Assembly (NCBI GenBank): GCA_049516595.1
Contig: JBEKSY010000014.1
Span: forward strand, 1-64,000
DNA: 64,000 bases
DNA from: JBEKHT01 sp049516595
GTDB lineage: Bacteria; Chloroflexota; Anaerolineae; Anaerolineales; RBG-16-64-43
Direction: 5' to 3'
The position numbers and the translations under genes were made by a program. The notes beneath the pieces were generated by a model. That model did not search any database, was not told where the DNA came from, and was given only the letters and a program-made list of their open reading frames with translations. Below, one piece after another: positions 35,044 to 44,628 of this stretch. Every line of letters begins with the position of its first letter. Position 1 is the first letter of the stretch.

Positions 35044-35825
35044 ACTACCTGCGTCTCCTTGGCGTTTTCTTCCGCGTCAGCGTCCTGGACGAACTCGCCT
35101 ATCGGGTCAACTTTTTCGTCCAGTTGTTCCAGTCGTTTCTGGAATTGGCGACTGCCTTGGGGGGCCTGGCCGTGATCTTCTCTTTCACCGCCACGCTGGG
35201 CGGCTGGCGGCCCGACGAGGTGCTAGCCCTGGTAGGGGTGTACTTCCTGGTCGGGGGGATAATTGGGCTGGTAATCCAGCCCGGCATGGAGGATTTGATT
35301 TCGTCCGTTCGTGACGGATCACTCGACTTCCTGCTCACCAAGCCAGAGGACGCGCAGCTTCTCATTAGCATCCACCGGGTAGAGATCTGGAAGCTGATTG
35401 ATGTCGCCCTGGGCCTGGGAGTGCTGGTCACTGCAATCATTCGATTGGGAGAGAAAGTGGGGGCGGGCCAAGCGGCATATTTCGCGGTCATGGTGACCGC
35501 TGGCGCAGCCATCATCTACAGCTTTTGGCTCATCTTGGCCACTCTCTCGTTCTGGTTCGTGCGGGTGGAGAATATCCTCGAGATCTTCCAGAGCATGTAT
35601 GAGGCCGGCCGTTGGCCGGTGAGCCTGTACCCCGGGTGGCTGCGTTTCGCGCTGACCTTCATCGTGCCGGTTGCATTTGCGACGACGGTGCCGGCCGAGG
35701 CTCTCATCGGTCGCCTTTCCGGGGGAACCTTGCTCAGTGGGGTGGTCCTGGCGGTGGTGTTGCTCGCCGGTTCTCGTCTCTTCTGGCAGGTTGGGCTGCG
35801 CCAGTATTCCGGGACGTCCGCTTGA
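35040..35825 (+). CDS. ABC-2 permease, second of a pair (COG3694 type)
   Basis: This 261-residue membrane protein starts at ATG 35040, four bases inside the previous stop (ATGA). Six hydrophobic segments are present. The loop SSVRDGSLDFLLTKPEDAQLL repeats the permease motif of its partner (DGSLDFLLxKP), and the C-terminal region ends with SRLFWQVGLRQYSGTSA. Together the pair and ATPase form the COG4586/4587/3694 exporter. No regulatory gene is adjacent. Confidence 0.88.
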   Translation: MNYLRLLGVFFRVSVLDELAYRVNFFVQLFQSFLELATALGGLAVIFSFTATLGGWRPDEVLALVGVYFLVGGIIGLVIQPGMEDLISSVRDGSLDFLLTKPEDAQLLISIHRVEIWKLIDVALGLGVLVTAIIRLGEKVGAGQAAYFAVMVTAGAAIIYSFWLILATLSFWFVRVENILEIFQSMYEAGRWPVSLYPGWLRFALTFIVPVAFATTVPAEALIGRLSGGTLLSGVVLAVVLLAGSRLFWQVGLRQYSGTSA

Positions 35826-35916
35826 CGGGAGGCTCGTCGAGTCGTCCCACCTTGGCACACCCCGCAGGCCAATCATCGGGTCCCGCAGGGGGCGGGGGAA
35901 AGCGCGAGGGGTGGGG

Positions 35917-36491
35917 ATGAGGCTTAGCCTGACCCAGTTCGTATTTGCTTGTTTGGGGGGTTCTTCTCCGTCTGGCTCGTCTTGGCCTTCCGGGACCGAC
36001 CGAAAGCCGAGCGCCACGAGTCGTTGGTTTCCCGGCTGGGATATCTGGTGCTGGTCGGGGCGGCGGCCGGGTTACTTGTCTTTGACCCAATCTTCTACGG
36101 CCTCTTGCTCACACGGTTCCTGCCTCAGGGGAGGTGGATCGGCCTGCTCGGCGTCTTGCTCGCCTGGCTGGGAATGGCCTTCGCCATCTGGGCCCGGGTG
36201 CAACTGGGGCGGAATTGGAGCGCGCGGATCTCCGTCCGCATGGACCTTCAACGGATCCGAACAGGGCCCTATGCGCTTTTCCGCCACCCGATCCACACCG
36301 GAGGACTCGTTGCGGTGATCGCGACAGCCCTCGTGATCGGGGAAGTCAGGGGGCTTCTCGCGCTCGGACTGGTCGTCGTCGCCTTGGCGCTCAAGATCAG
36401 ACTTGAGAAGATCGGGATGCTCGAGCGGTTTGGTGCGGACTATCGCCGGTATCAAGGGGAAGTCAATGCCATCATCCCGTTCCTGCTTTGA
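35917..36491 (+). CDS. ICMT-like methyltransferase, probable one-base frameshift in a G run
   Basis: The product is a small multi-span protein like isoprenylcysteine carboxyl methyltransferases (NnrU/ICMT family): WARVQLGRNWSARIS, then LQRIRTGPYALFRHPIHTGGLVAVIATAL, and a C-terminal RFGADYRRYQGEVNAIIPF. These are the RHPxYxG and FGxxYxxY motifs that bind S-adenosylmethionine. The best start is ATG 35917, after GAGGGGTGGGG. It begins MRLSLTQFVFACLGG but leaves the good frame at the G6 run at 35953-35958. One added G would give LGGFFSVWLVLAF and join the frames. A TTG at 35949 starts the good frame without the first helix. The substrate is unknown. Confidence 0.72.
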
Positions 36492-36656
36492 GCCGATCAC
36501 TGCGGACGGAAGTCACGACCTCGGACACGCGGGTGGCGGATTCAAGGAGTCCGCCGAGGGGGCAGGACCCTGTGATGTGCGCGGGGGCCCCGCCCACGGC
36601 GGTTGTTTGAATGAGGGGCCATCCGCAGGGGCACAGGTCGCTGGGGAGTGACGGTC

Positions 36657-37139
36657 ATGGGAAGCCCAAGCAAACTAGCGTCCTACGACAGCGTCTTCCT
36701 GGAGTTCTGCGATTGCATTAGGTCTGTACCGGATTGTCTGTTCTTGAAACCAATGAATGGCTGGTCACCTCGTGATGTGGTGGCGCACTTGGTAGGCTGG
36801 CACTACCGCATGATCCAGGCTTGCCAGGAGATTCGGCGAGGTCAGGCCCCGGGCTATTATGCCGATGCTGCCACCGATTACGCCAACCTCAATACCGCCT
36901 CGGTCGCCCAGTTCATGTCCCAGTCGAAGGAGGAGTTGCTGAGAGAGCTTACCTCTTCTCGACAGGAGTTCCTGAACTATCTGGGGACCCTCGATCCGAG
37001 CGAGTGGGATGCAGACCACGTTGTGGTCCACCATAGAGGCGGGCCGGCCACCGTGGGCAGGATCGTAGAGGCCCTGCTTGGGGATTACCGCCAGCACACA
37101 AAAGAGATCGGGAAGTGGCTGGCAGAAAGACCGGATTAG
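36657..37139 (+). CDS. DinB/ClbS-DfsB-like four-helix protein
   Basis: This 160-residue soluble protein is of the DinB-like four-helix fold. The signature WSPRDVVAHLVGWHYRMIQACQEI lies at about residues 30-54, and NLNTASVAQFMSQSKEELLRELTSSRQEF follows, as in ClbS/DfsB proteins. Members include the colibactin self-resistance protein ClbS, but the family is mostly unstudied and no genotoxin gene is here. The start is ATG 36657, eight bases after GGGGAG. Confidence 0.78.
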   Translation: MGSPSKLASYDSVFLEFCDCIRSVPDCLFLKPMNGWSPRDVVAHLVGWHYRMIQACQEIRRGQAPGYYADAATDYANLNTASVAQFMSQSKEELLRELTSSRQEFLNYLGTLDPSEWDADHVVVHHRGGPATVGRIVEALLGDYRQHTKEIGKWLAERPD

Positions 37140-37278
37140 GACTCGAGCAAAAAGCGGTCCCGCTCGAGCAACGGCGGACGGATGCGCCTCTTGCACGAAG
37201 GTGGAGCCGCTTTGTCGCCCGGGTCCACACGACCGAATCTGTGCGAGCAGGGCGAGCCCACCGACCGACCAGGTCTTC

Positions 37279-37701
37279 ATGACCATGCCGAGATCAGGTT
37301 CAGCAGAGAGTTTCCTTGCAATCGCGGCGGCGCTCGCCTGCGTGTTGGTCACGGGGATCCTTTGGCCCGTGATCGCTTCCCGCCAGCCCATGTGGCCTCT
37401 CCCGGGCATCTATCTGATCGAGATTCCCATGCTCGCCCTGGCGGCCGCGTCCGCCGTTCTCCTGGATTCCCCCATGGGGGGGGCAATTGTCTGGATCGCC
37501 TTTGGGGCCACGGCTGCTTTTGCGGGCTTGGCGGCGCTCAGCATTGGGTTCCTTTATTTTCCCGAGGCGGCTGCTCTCGGACTGGCGGGGATCCTCGTCG
37601 TGAGGAGAAGGCGGCTGAGTGCCAGTCTCCACTTGGCTCTGGGTATCGCTGCGCTGGCGGGCCAGACAGGCCTCATCCTGGCCCTGTCCCGCCTATCTTA
37701 G
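37279..37701 (+). CDS. small membrane protein of unknown function
   Basis: This 140-residue protein has four hydrophobic segments (FLAIAAALACVLVTGIL, YLIEIPMLALAAASAVLL, GAIVWIAFGATAAFAGLAAL and LHLALGIAALAGQTGLILAL). A basic loop (VVRRRRLSASLH) between the third and fourth segments predicts an inside orientation. No family is recognised. ATG 37279 (or 37285) is chosen because the hydrophobic part begins there; the upstream frame is antisense-like. No clear ribosome site is present, so the call is tentative. Confidence 0.5.
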   Translation: MTMPRSGSAESFLAIAAALACVLVTGILWPVIASRQPMWPLPGIYLIEIPMLALAAASAVLLDSPMGGAIVWIAFGATAAFAGLAALSIGFLYFPEAAALGLAGILVVRRRRLSASLHLALGIAALAGQTGLILALSRLS

Positions 37702-37934
37702 CCAGAAGGGTTTTCTGAATTCGCTCGGGAATGGACCGATGAGACCGGAGTTTCTTCGGTCTCTCTCTGGCCCCCAAAGCCGAGGCCTGGAGGCCAGAAG
37801 GGTTCTTTTCGCCCTGCGACTACTCGGAGCAAGCGCCGGGTTCCCCTCAACCGTCCGGCGTGGACGGATCGGGCAAGTCGGTCTAATATTGCCTATTTGA
37901 GAATCCCTGTCGCGTCTCTTCGAGGGAAAGGTCT

Positions 37935-39098
37935 ATGACCAGTTCAGTCTTTTTCGGATCGGCCCATCAAACGCGCATGGAAGCGAAGGAGACCCTTCCG
38001 GCCAAGCTCGACCTGATTCTTGAGCGGCTGGGCCTCAGGGAGCGGGTGAAGGGGGAAACTGTGCTGATCAAGATGCACACGGGGAACAACATCAACTACT
38101 CCACCATTCCGCCGCTTTTTGTTCGCAAGGTGGTGGAGGTTGTCAAGCAAGGGGGCGGCAAGCCGTTTATCGCGGACGTGTACTGGGACGTCGAGGGTGC
38201 CGAGAAACGGGGCTACTCCCAGGAAATGGTTGGATGCCCCGTTTACTTGGCGGCAGGAATTGACGAGAAGTATTCCTACACCTTTGTTCGACCCTTCAAG
38301 AACCTGAAGGAGTGGAAGGTCGCCGGAATGGTGAATGATGCGACCTTCCTGATCAACTTCGCCCATGTCAAGGGGCACCCTTCGTGCGGATTTGGCGGAG
38401 CAATCAAGAATCTGGCACTGGGATGCATGATCACCGAGACCCGCAGCGCGATGCATGACAGTTGCCACTTTGATCGATATTGGTTTCCTGAAATGTGCCC
38501 AGACGCCGAGACGCGGGGGAAGATCGTCGCCGCCTGTCCCTTCGGGGCACTTGTTGAAGACAAGGATCGACCTGAGGAGCTGCACCTGCACTTCGAGCAA
38601 TGCAATCAGTGCGGCCGCTGCCTGAAGCTGGCCCCGGCTGGAAGCCTGCGGATTGACCGCGTCAACTTCGATTCTTTTCAGGAAGCTTGTGCCATCAGCA
38701 CCGCGGTCACCCTCTCCACTTTTGCTCCCGGCAAGAGCGTCCATCTCAATCTCGCGACCGACATCACACCGTTCTGCGATTGCTTCGGGTTCACCACGCT
38801 CCCCATCCTCCCGGATGTGGGTCTCTTTGGATGTGATGACCTGGTGGCGCTCGAACAGGCGACCCTTGACCTGACCTCGACTTGCCTGCTGATTGAGGAA
38901 AATATCCCTTCTTCCATGGAAGTGTTCTTCAGGGAGGGCCATCCCTTCCGCCAGTTGCATGGCCCGCTCAAGGACCCGTATCGAGTTGTGGAATATGCGC
39001 AGGCTCTCGGCATCGGGTCCCGCTCATACGAGCTGGTCGATGTGCTGCCGCTGGAGTCTGTGCCCCGGTCGCCCATTGGCTACATTCCTGCGCGCTGA
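37935..39098 (+). CDS. DUF362 iron-sulfur protein
   Basis: This 387-residue protein of the DUF362 family has VLIKMHTGNNINYSTIPP near residues 43-60. The characteristic NFAHVKGHPSCGFGGAIKNLALG follows at about 138-160. A ferredoxin-like segment (about 202-240) reads AACPFGA and EQCNQCGRCLKLAPAG. In that segment the fourth cysteine of a standard CxxCxxCxxxCP motif is missing (CLKLAP), so it may hold an incomplete or differently ligated cluster. The start is ATG 37935 after GAGGGAAAGG. DUF362 proteins are widespread in anaerobes and of unknown function. The gene is monocistronic. Confidence 0.88.
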   Translation: MTSSVFFGSAHQTRMEAKETLPAKLDLILERLGLRERVKGETVLIKMHTGNNINYSTIPPLFVRKVVEVVKQGGGKPFIADVYWDVEGAEKRGYSQEMVGCPVYLAAGIDEKYSYTFVRPFKNLKEWKVAGMVNDATFLINFAHVKGHPSCGFGGAIKNLALGCMITETRSAMHDSCHFDRYWFPEMCPDAETRGKIVAACPFGALVEDKDRPEELHLHFEQCNQCGRCLKLAPAGSLRIDRVNFDSFQEACAISTAVTLSTFAPGKSVHLNLATDITPFCDCFGFTTLPILPDVGLFGCDDLVALEQATLDLTSTCLLIEENIPSSMEVFFREGHPFRQLHGPLKDPYRVVEYAQALGIGSRSYELVDVLPLESVPRSPIGYIPAR

Positions 39099-39700
39099 AC
39101 GGATTCTTGCGTCGACTGAGAGGTCTATTTCCAGGCGCTTCCTCACAGGGGCGGCTTGGCACATGCAGGGCTGAGCCATATGAGCGGGGTGGTGCTGGAC
39201 CGTAAGCTTGAGGAAGCCGGCGGGGGACCAGCTTAGGCTGGTAAGGATTCCTATCCGGTCATGGACCGTGGCCCCATCGCTCGGGGAGCTTGCGCCTGGG
39301 TCCGCTTTGGGCCGGCCCCCGTCGGCCGAGCGCGGTCAAGCGTCTCCTCGCGACAGGCGTTGCTTGGCGTGGGGCGGGGACGGACCTTCGATGGGTTTGC
39401 GGGAGTCCTGAACCCGGCTTGGCGCATTCTAGCGGTCCGGCTGGATCATCCTTCCCTCGAGACAGGCGGCGCGGCCGAAGTCAACATATCTCTCACCCGG
39501 CTGAAGGAGATGGCCCATATACCTGCCGGTGTGCGGGAGGCGGATCGTGGAAAGGGTGCCTCTTCCGTCCCGAAGCCCTGGCGAGAGGGCTTTTCCTCCA
39601 GAGTTGCCCCCAGGACGGTTATCCCGATAAGATGGTGTCCTCAAAGGCGGAGGTAGGCTTCGCGTCGAATGCTGGTCCCTCGTGTCGAAAGGACGTTGCC
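39099..39700. other. intergenic region, no gene seen
   Basis: Roughly 600 bases between DUF362 and OsmC genes on the same strand. An open frame reaches the OsmC gene from the 5' side but its first 130 codons lack protein features. No clear terminator was found. Confidence 0.4.
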
Positions 39701-40111
39701 ATGGATCTGATGATTGACTTCCCTGGGAGAGCGCGGGTGGATGCTCACTTTGGCCCTTTTGTCGTGGCCACAGACCAGCCGACGCAGGGAGGGGGTCCTG
39801 GCTCGGCTCCCACCCCGTTTGAGATTTTTCTCGCGTCGCTGGGGACGTGCGCCGGCTTCTATGTCTTGGAGTTTTGCCACCAGCGAGGGATAGCTGCGGC
39901 GGGAATACGGTTGCACCAGCACATGGAACAAGACCCGTCGAGCGGACTGGTCAGCAGGATCGACTTGGATATTCAACTCCCGCCGGACTTCCCCGAGAGA
40001 TACAGAGCGGCCGTGATCCGTGCCGCAGAGCAATGCACCGTGAAAAAACACCTGGAGCACCCACCGGTCATTGATGTCCGCATCTTCGTTTCCGGATCGG
40101 CACCATCCTGA
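39701..40111 (+). CDS. OsmC-family protein (YhfA-like)
   Basis: This 136-residue protein is of the OsmC/Ohr fold. The conserved helix ANNPFE-like segment appears as APTPFEIFLASLGTCAGF with Cys50. The C-terminal cysteine appears in RAAEQCTVKKHLEHPP with Cys112. These two cysteines correspond to the peroxidatic and resolving residues of OsmC/Ohr, suggesting a thiol-dependent hydroperoxide reductase, though the QCTVKKHL pattern is that of the less-studied YhfA branch. ATG 39701 has an AAAGGACG site six bases upstream. The gene is not linked to an Ohr regulator. Confidence 0.88.
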   Translation: MDLMIDFPGRARVDAHFGPFVVATDQPTQGGGPGSAPTPFEIFLASLGTCAGFYVLEFCHQRGIAAAGIRLHQHMEQDPSSGLVSRIDLDIQLPPDFPERYRAAVIRAAEQCTVKKHLEHPPVIDVRIFVSGSAPS

Positions 40112-41021
40112 TCCGTTCGGTGGCGTTTGGGTCCCCCAAGGGCATTACGCCGGCCAAGAAGCCCCCGCGCGGCGCAGCCCTCGAGGGAACCTTGAGGCCA
40201 TTTGACTTGCACCACTTCGAACGGAAAATGCAGAGGCCCGCTTCAAGATCCGGGAATTCGGCTCAGGCCATCAGCAACGGCCGCTGCTCGGCCATAGCTC
40301 TCTTTCGATTGTCAATCAAGGAGTAGGTAGCACCTATCGCGCCCGCCAACTTGGAACGTAAGACATCGTGCGGACGAAGCGCCACGCTCTCGCTGTCTGC
40401 GTGAGGAACGCCACACAACTGAACGAGGTACTTGGAGGTGGCTGGCCCGGATAGGGGTTGGGTGACATCGGATGACGCCACGCCGGCGGGCCAGTTCTTC
40501 GAGGGGGCACCGCGGAATCCAGAGGCCCAGACCCCAGAGCATTTGAGGTCCCACCCGTCACGAGGGAGGCAGACCCGGCCGTTTCCCTTCAACACGGGAC
40601 TTCGGCGTCTCATGTCCGTCCCCGGTGGATATCCGTGGCGAGCTTAACTTCATTCCGCAGTCAAGATCCTTGCTGGGCCCGCGGAGCCCAAGGCGTGGCG
40701 CGCGTTAAGGAAAGGACAGGGGCAACTTTCCCGACCCATCACGGCTCAAAGACTCCCCGGTGCGGCCAATATGCGTGACGATCGGGGAGTCGCGCGAAAT
40801 CGAACGAGGTCGCGGTCGTTCGGATACAATTTGAGGCGAGGGGTCCTTGCTCAGCATCAAGGAGCCGGGAAGGGTCCTTTGCAGCCCGGGAATTGCGGCG
40901 GTTTCAGTGACCGCCCGGTCTGTGGTCCCATTCGCTTCCAAATTCCCGGCCTTGGGGAGCCTGCGGGGAGATCGGCCCTCGCCCGGTAAAGCCATCAGCT
41001 CTGCGGCATGGCGATTGTGCC
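40112..41021. other. long intergenic region with one large inverted repeat
   Basis: About 900 bases with no supported gene. A perfect 9-bp inverted repeat (GACTCCCCG/CGGGGAGTC, 40751-40759 and 40783-40791) encloses a 23-base loop. It lies about 230 bases before the kinase-like gene. It could be a structured RNA element or a protein site. No clear promoter pair was seen. Confidence 0.4.
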
Positions 41022-42140
41022 ATGAGGAGGCGGATGCCCACAGACCCTGCGGTCGAACTCCGCGATGTCCTCCAGCGTTATGACCTGGGGCAGTTGGTCG
41101 GGCTGGAGCGGAACGAGCGTGGATATGTCAACACCAGCTTCGTGGTCGACGTGGATAGACAGGGGGTGAGCGCACGCTATTTTGTACGCAAGTACAAGAA
41201 GGGAATCAACGAGTCCGACGTTCGATTTGAGCACTCCGTGATCAACCGTTTGGTTGCTGCGGGAAGTCCGCCTGTAGCGCGCTTGCACCTAACCCAGAAT
41301 GGCAGCACCTACCTGCATCGCTTTTCAGGCGAGGATCGCAAAGGAGATTACTTCGCGATCTTCGATTTCCTGCCCGATGAGGATCGCTATACCTGGGTCG
41401 GCCCTCGATGTCTGCCGAAGGAATCCCGCAGCTCGGCGATCGTCCAGGCTCAATTCCATAAAGCAATGGAGGGCTTCCAGCCCGAGGGGCAAAGGGAGGA
41501 GCCCAGGATCCTCGATCTCCTGCAGCTCATCGCCACGCGCCTGGCCACGGCCGGCGGGCGATCGAAGCACACGGTCTTCGATGCGTACCTGGAGGAACAC
41601 CTGGAGCTTCTGGAGCGTGATCTGAGCGAGACGCTGGAGTATCTGCAGGAGCCTCCAGCACGCGCATTGCCGCAAGTCGTGATCCACTGCGACTATCACC
41701 CGGGCAATCTCAAGTTCCGCGGCTCGGAAGTGACCGGGGTGTTCGATTTTGACTGGTCCAAGCTGGACCTGCGGGCCTTCGATGTCGGCCTGGCCCTTTG
41801 GTATTTCTACACTTCCTGGGATGGAGAGCACGACGGTGAGCTGAGGCTGGAAGATGTGGCAATCTATCTGGGTGCCTACCAGCAGTATATGTATGGCCGC
41901 CCAGGCCTTGGACCTCTCTCCGCCCAAGAGAGAGTCTACCTGCCGTATCTGATCAATGCGGGGAACCTGTATATCCTCTACTGGACCGTCGAGGATTACT
42001 TCAACAAGGCGGCCGACCCCCAGGAGTACCTGGTCTACCTGCGCCACAGCGTCAACTTCACGAAGTGGATCCGGGCCGAGGGGAACCTGGACGCGCTGAG
42101 AGTCACCCTCTCGCAGCTGCCGGGCAGCGAGCCCAGGTGA
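41022..42140 (+). CDS. APH-fold phosphotransferase (aminoglycoside phosphotransferase/homoserine kinase II-like)
   Basis: This 372-residue kinase has the APH fold: an N-lobe GYVNTSFVVDV with the phosphate-anchoring loop, RYFVRKYKKG with an ATP-binding lysine, the catalytic loop VVIHCDYHPGNLKF (HxDxxxxN at about residue 220) and metal-binding GVFDFDWSKLDLRAFDVG. The APH superfamily covers antibiotic, homoserine, choline and other kinases; the sequence does not choose a substrate. Start choice: ATG 41022; ATG 41034 has AGGAGG three bases before it, which is too close. The gene is monocistronic. Confidence 0.82.
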   Translation: MRRRMPTDPAVELRDVLQRYDLGQLVGLERNERGYVNTSFVVDVDRQGVSARYFVRKYKKGINESDVRFEHSVINRLVAAGSPPVARLHLTQNGSTYLHRFSGEDRKGDYFAIFDFLPDEDRYTWVGPRCLPKESRSSAIVQAQFHKAMEGFQPEGQREEPRILDLLQLIATRLATAGGRSKHTVFDAYLEEHLELLERDLSETLEYLQEPPARALPQVVIHCDYHPGNLKFRGSEVTGVFDFDWSKLDLRAFDVGLALWYFYTSWDGEHDGELRLEDVAIYLGAYQQYMYGRPGLGPLSAQERVYLPYLINAGNLYILYWTVEDYFNKAADPQEYLVYLRHSVNFTKWIRAEGNLDALRVTLSQLPGSEPR

Positions 42141-42495
42141 CCGCCTGGGTGTGACACCCTCTTCGTCGAAAGATGGGCCCTGATTGGTTCCTGCCCTGGT
42201 AAAGGCTAGGGGGAAGGGGAAAAGAGAGCCTGCGGTCGAAAAAAAAAAGGGCCCTCCTCCTGAGTCCCGGGTGCTCACCTGCCCAAGACCCCAAGACCCC
42301 TTTGGGCCCGAATGGCGAACGCGATCCGGCAGGAATCGCTCCCAGATCCAGCGCTCTGTCGGAGCTGGAGCTGAAAGCGGCTCCGGAATTGGTTGCCTCC
42401 CTCGGCGGAGACGCTGGGGTTGGCGCACCCAGGCCCCGCATCTGAGAACCCCAGCTCTTCTCAACTTACGCGTTCACCCAATCCGTTTGGAAGCC
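42141..42495. other. intergenic region between convergent genes with an A10 tract
   Basis: The kinase (plus) and molybdenum hydroxylase (minus) converge. A run of ten A bases at 42239-42248 gives ten T bases on the minus strand after GGGCCC. This could be the tail of a terminator for the hydroxylase operon, about 250 bases past its stop. I could not find a strong stem before it. Confidence 0.4.
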
Positions 42496-44628
42496 TCATC
42501 CGATCGCCGCGCGCACGCGCTCTGCCGTAAAGGGGACTTGCCGGACTCGGCCCCCGGTTGCACTGAAGATAGCGTTGGAAAGGGCGGCAGCAGTGGTTAT
42601 GCTGGCAGGCTCCCCGGCGCCCAGGGCGGGCTGATCCGGCCGATTGATCAGGACCACCTCTACCTCTGGGGCCTCCGAGAATTTGAGTGTTGGATAGGTT
42701 TCCCAGTCGAGACTTGTGATGCGTTGGTCATCAAAAGTCACCTGTTCCTTGAGAGCCCGGCTGGTGGACTGAATGACGTTGCCTTCGATCTGATTCCTCA
42801 GCCCGTCGGGGTTGATGACCAATCCGCAGTCGTGAGCAACCACAAGGCGTTTCACAAACACCCTGCCGGTCGCGCGGTCCACCTCCACTAGCGCAGCGGT
42901 GGCCACGTAGGCCTCCTCATTCTCGTACTGCGCGAAAGCGATCCCTCGTCCTTCGCCGGGCGCGAGCGGCCTGCCCCAGTCGGCATGCTGGGCGGCACCC
43001 TTCAGGACCTCGACCCCGCGCGGATCCGGCAGGTGGCGCAGGCGAAACTCCAGGGGATCAACCCGGGCTGCGGCGGCAAGCTCGTCCATGAACGACTCGT
43101 TGGCGAAGGTGTTGGCAGAACCGCCCAGGCTGCGGAAAGACGAAGCGCGCAAGATCGAGTCGGAGAGCCAGTGCATGGTCACCCGCTGGTGGGGGAAGGA
43201 GTAGTTCGTCGGCGCATTGCGGGCGCCCCCGAAGAAGAACGAGCTGGCTGGCGGCCCCTTTCCCGAGATCAATTGCCCGGCTAGCAGGGAGTCCCCCGTC
43301 TGCGCGCCTGCCACGTGGGTCGGGGACCAGGCGTGATAGTCCCAGGCGACGACGTTCCCCTTCTTGTTCAGGCCAGCATGGATTTCCAAAACCATGGCAG
43401 GAGCGTACGGTTCCCACCGAAATTCGTCCTCGCGCGTCCATTGAACGCGGACCGGTTTGCCGACCGCGCGCGAGAGCACAACCGCGTCGGCGGCGGCATC
43501 GTCGGTGCCGTTTTGCCCGTAGCTGCCCGCACCCTCAACATGGGTCACCCGTACCTTCGACAGGGGCAGTTTCAAGAGATCCGCCAGCGCCCGGCGCAGG
43601 GGATAGGCCCCCCGCGTGTTGCACCAGACCTCAACCTGATCGTCGTGGAAATGCGCAACCGCGCAGGATGGGCCGATGGAGGCATGGGCCTGGAAGGGCT
43701 GGCAATAGGTCGCGCTCAATCGCTGCGCGGCACGACGCAGAGCGGACCGGATGTTCCCCTGATCCTCCACGACCTCCTCGGTCGCGGGCTGGCTGCGCAG
43801 CTCCTCGTACAGATTCTCCATCCGAGGCAGGTGGGCTGTTTCGTGCCACTCGATCCGTATCTGCTTGGCCGCGCGAACGGCCTGTTCCTCGCGAGCCGCG
43901 ACTAGGCCGACGAAGTCGCCCAGACGCACCACTTGCGCGTCCTGGACCGAACTCGCGTCCAGCGTAGCCAGCTTGGCCTGGGGACTAGGAGGGCGGACGA
44001 CGCGGGCGTGCAACATACCCGGAAGGCGCATATCCTGAATGAAGCACGGAGCACCCGTGACCTTCCCGGGAAGGTCCACTCGCCGGAGGGGCTGCCCGAC
44101 GATGGTGTACTCCTCCGGCCGTTTGAGCGGGGCCTGGAGGGTGATCTTGCGGTTAAATCGCTTCCCGCCCATCAACTCCGCATAGGAAATGGACCGCGCG
44201 GGGTCGTCCCGCACGGAGACGATCCCTTCCCGGATGACCAGCTCGTCCAGGGAGGCATCCAAAGAGTCCGAGGCCTGCTCCAACAAGGCTTGGCGGGCCT
44301 CCGCGCTGGCGTGGCGGAGTGCGAATCCGCCGTACTGAATCGTCATGCTGCCCGCGGTGTAGCCTTCGTCAGGGGTGAGGGCAGTGTCCCCCATGACCAT
44401 CTGGACGCGCTCAAAAGGGACGTCGAGCTCTTCCGCCACGATCTGGGCCAGCGCCGTGCGGACCCCCGTTCCCAGTTCAACCCTGCCGCTGAAGGCCGTG
44501 ACCATGCCGTCCGGTCGAATGGCCAGCCAGTTGTCGACCTGGTTCGCCTTTTCCAGCGCGCCCGTTTCACTCCACTCTGACGAACCGCCCCATGAAGATC
44601 CCTGTGCATCCATCGCCTTCAGCCCCAT
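42496..44628 (-). CDS. molybdenum-containing hydroxylase, large (molybdopterin) subunit
   Basis: This 710-residue protein is of the xanthine dehydrogenase/aldehyde oxidase large-subunit family. Features are GRVELGTGVRTALAQIVAEELDVP (about residues 48-71), YTIVGQPLRRVDLPGKVTG, RVVRPP, VLEIHAGLNKKGNVVAWD, FRSLGGSANTFANESFMDELA and the C-terminal GAGEPASITTAAALSNAI with the catalytic Glu. The order and the absence of an FAD subunit match isoquinoline 1-oxidoreductase and nicotinate dehydrogenase (IorAB/NicAB) types. ATG 44628 overlaps the small subunit stop by ten bases. Electrons probably go to a partner outside this window. The substrate is unknown. Confidence 0.9.
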   Translation of the reverse strand: MGLKAMDAQGSSWGGSSEWSETGALEKANQVDNWLAIRPDGMVTAFSGRVELGTGVRTALAQIVAEELDVPFERVQMVMGDTALTPDEGYTAGSMTIQYGGFALRHASAEARQALLEQASDSLDASLDELVIREGIVSVRDDPARSISYAELMGGKRFNRKITLQAPLKRPEEYTIVGQPLRRVDLPGKVTGAPCFIQDMRLPGMLHARVVRPPSPQAKLATLDASSVQDAQVVRLGDFVGLVAAREEQAVRAAKQIRIEWHETAHLPRMENLYEELRSQPATEEVVEDQGNIRSALRRAAQRLSATYCQPFQAHASIGPSCAVAHFHDDQVEVWCNTRGAYPLRRALADLLKLPLSKVRVTHVEGAGSYGQNGTDDAAADAVVLSRAVGKPVRVQWTREDEFRWEPYAPAMVLEIHAGLNKKGNVVAWDYHAWSPTHVAGAQTGDSLLAGQLISGKGPPASSFFFGGARNAPTNYSFPHQRVTMHWLSDSILRASSFRSLGGSANTFANESFMDELAAAARVDPLEFRLRHLPDPRGVEVLKGAAQHADWGRPLAPGEGRGIAFAQYENEEAYVATAALVEVDRATGRVFVKRLVVAHDCGLVINPDGLRNQIEGNVIQSTSRALKEQVTFDDQRITSLDWETYPTLKFSEAPEVEVVLINRPDQPALGAGEPASITTAAALSNAIFSATGGRVRQVPFTAERVRAAIG

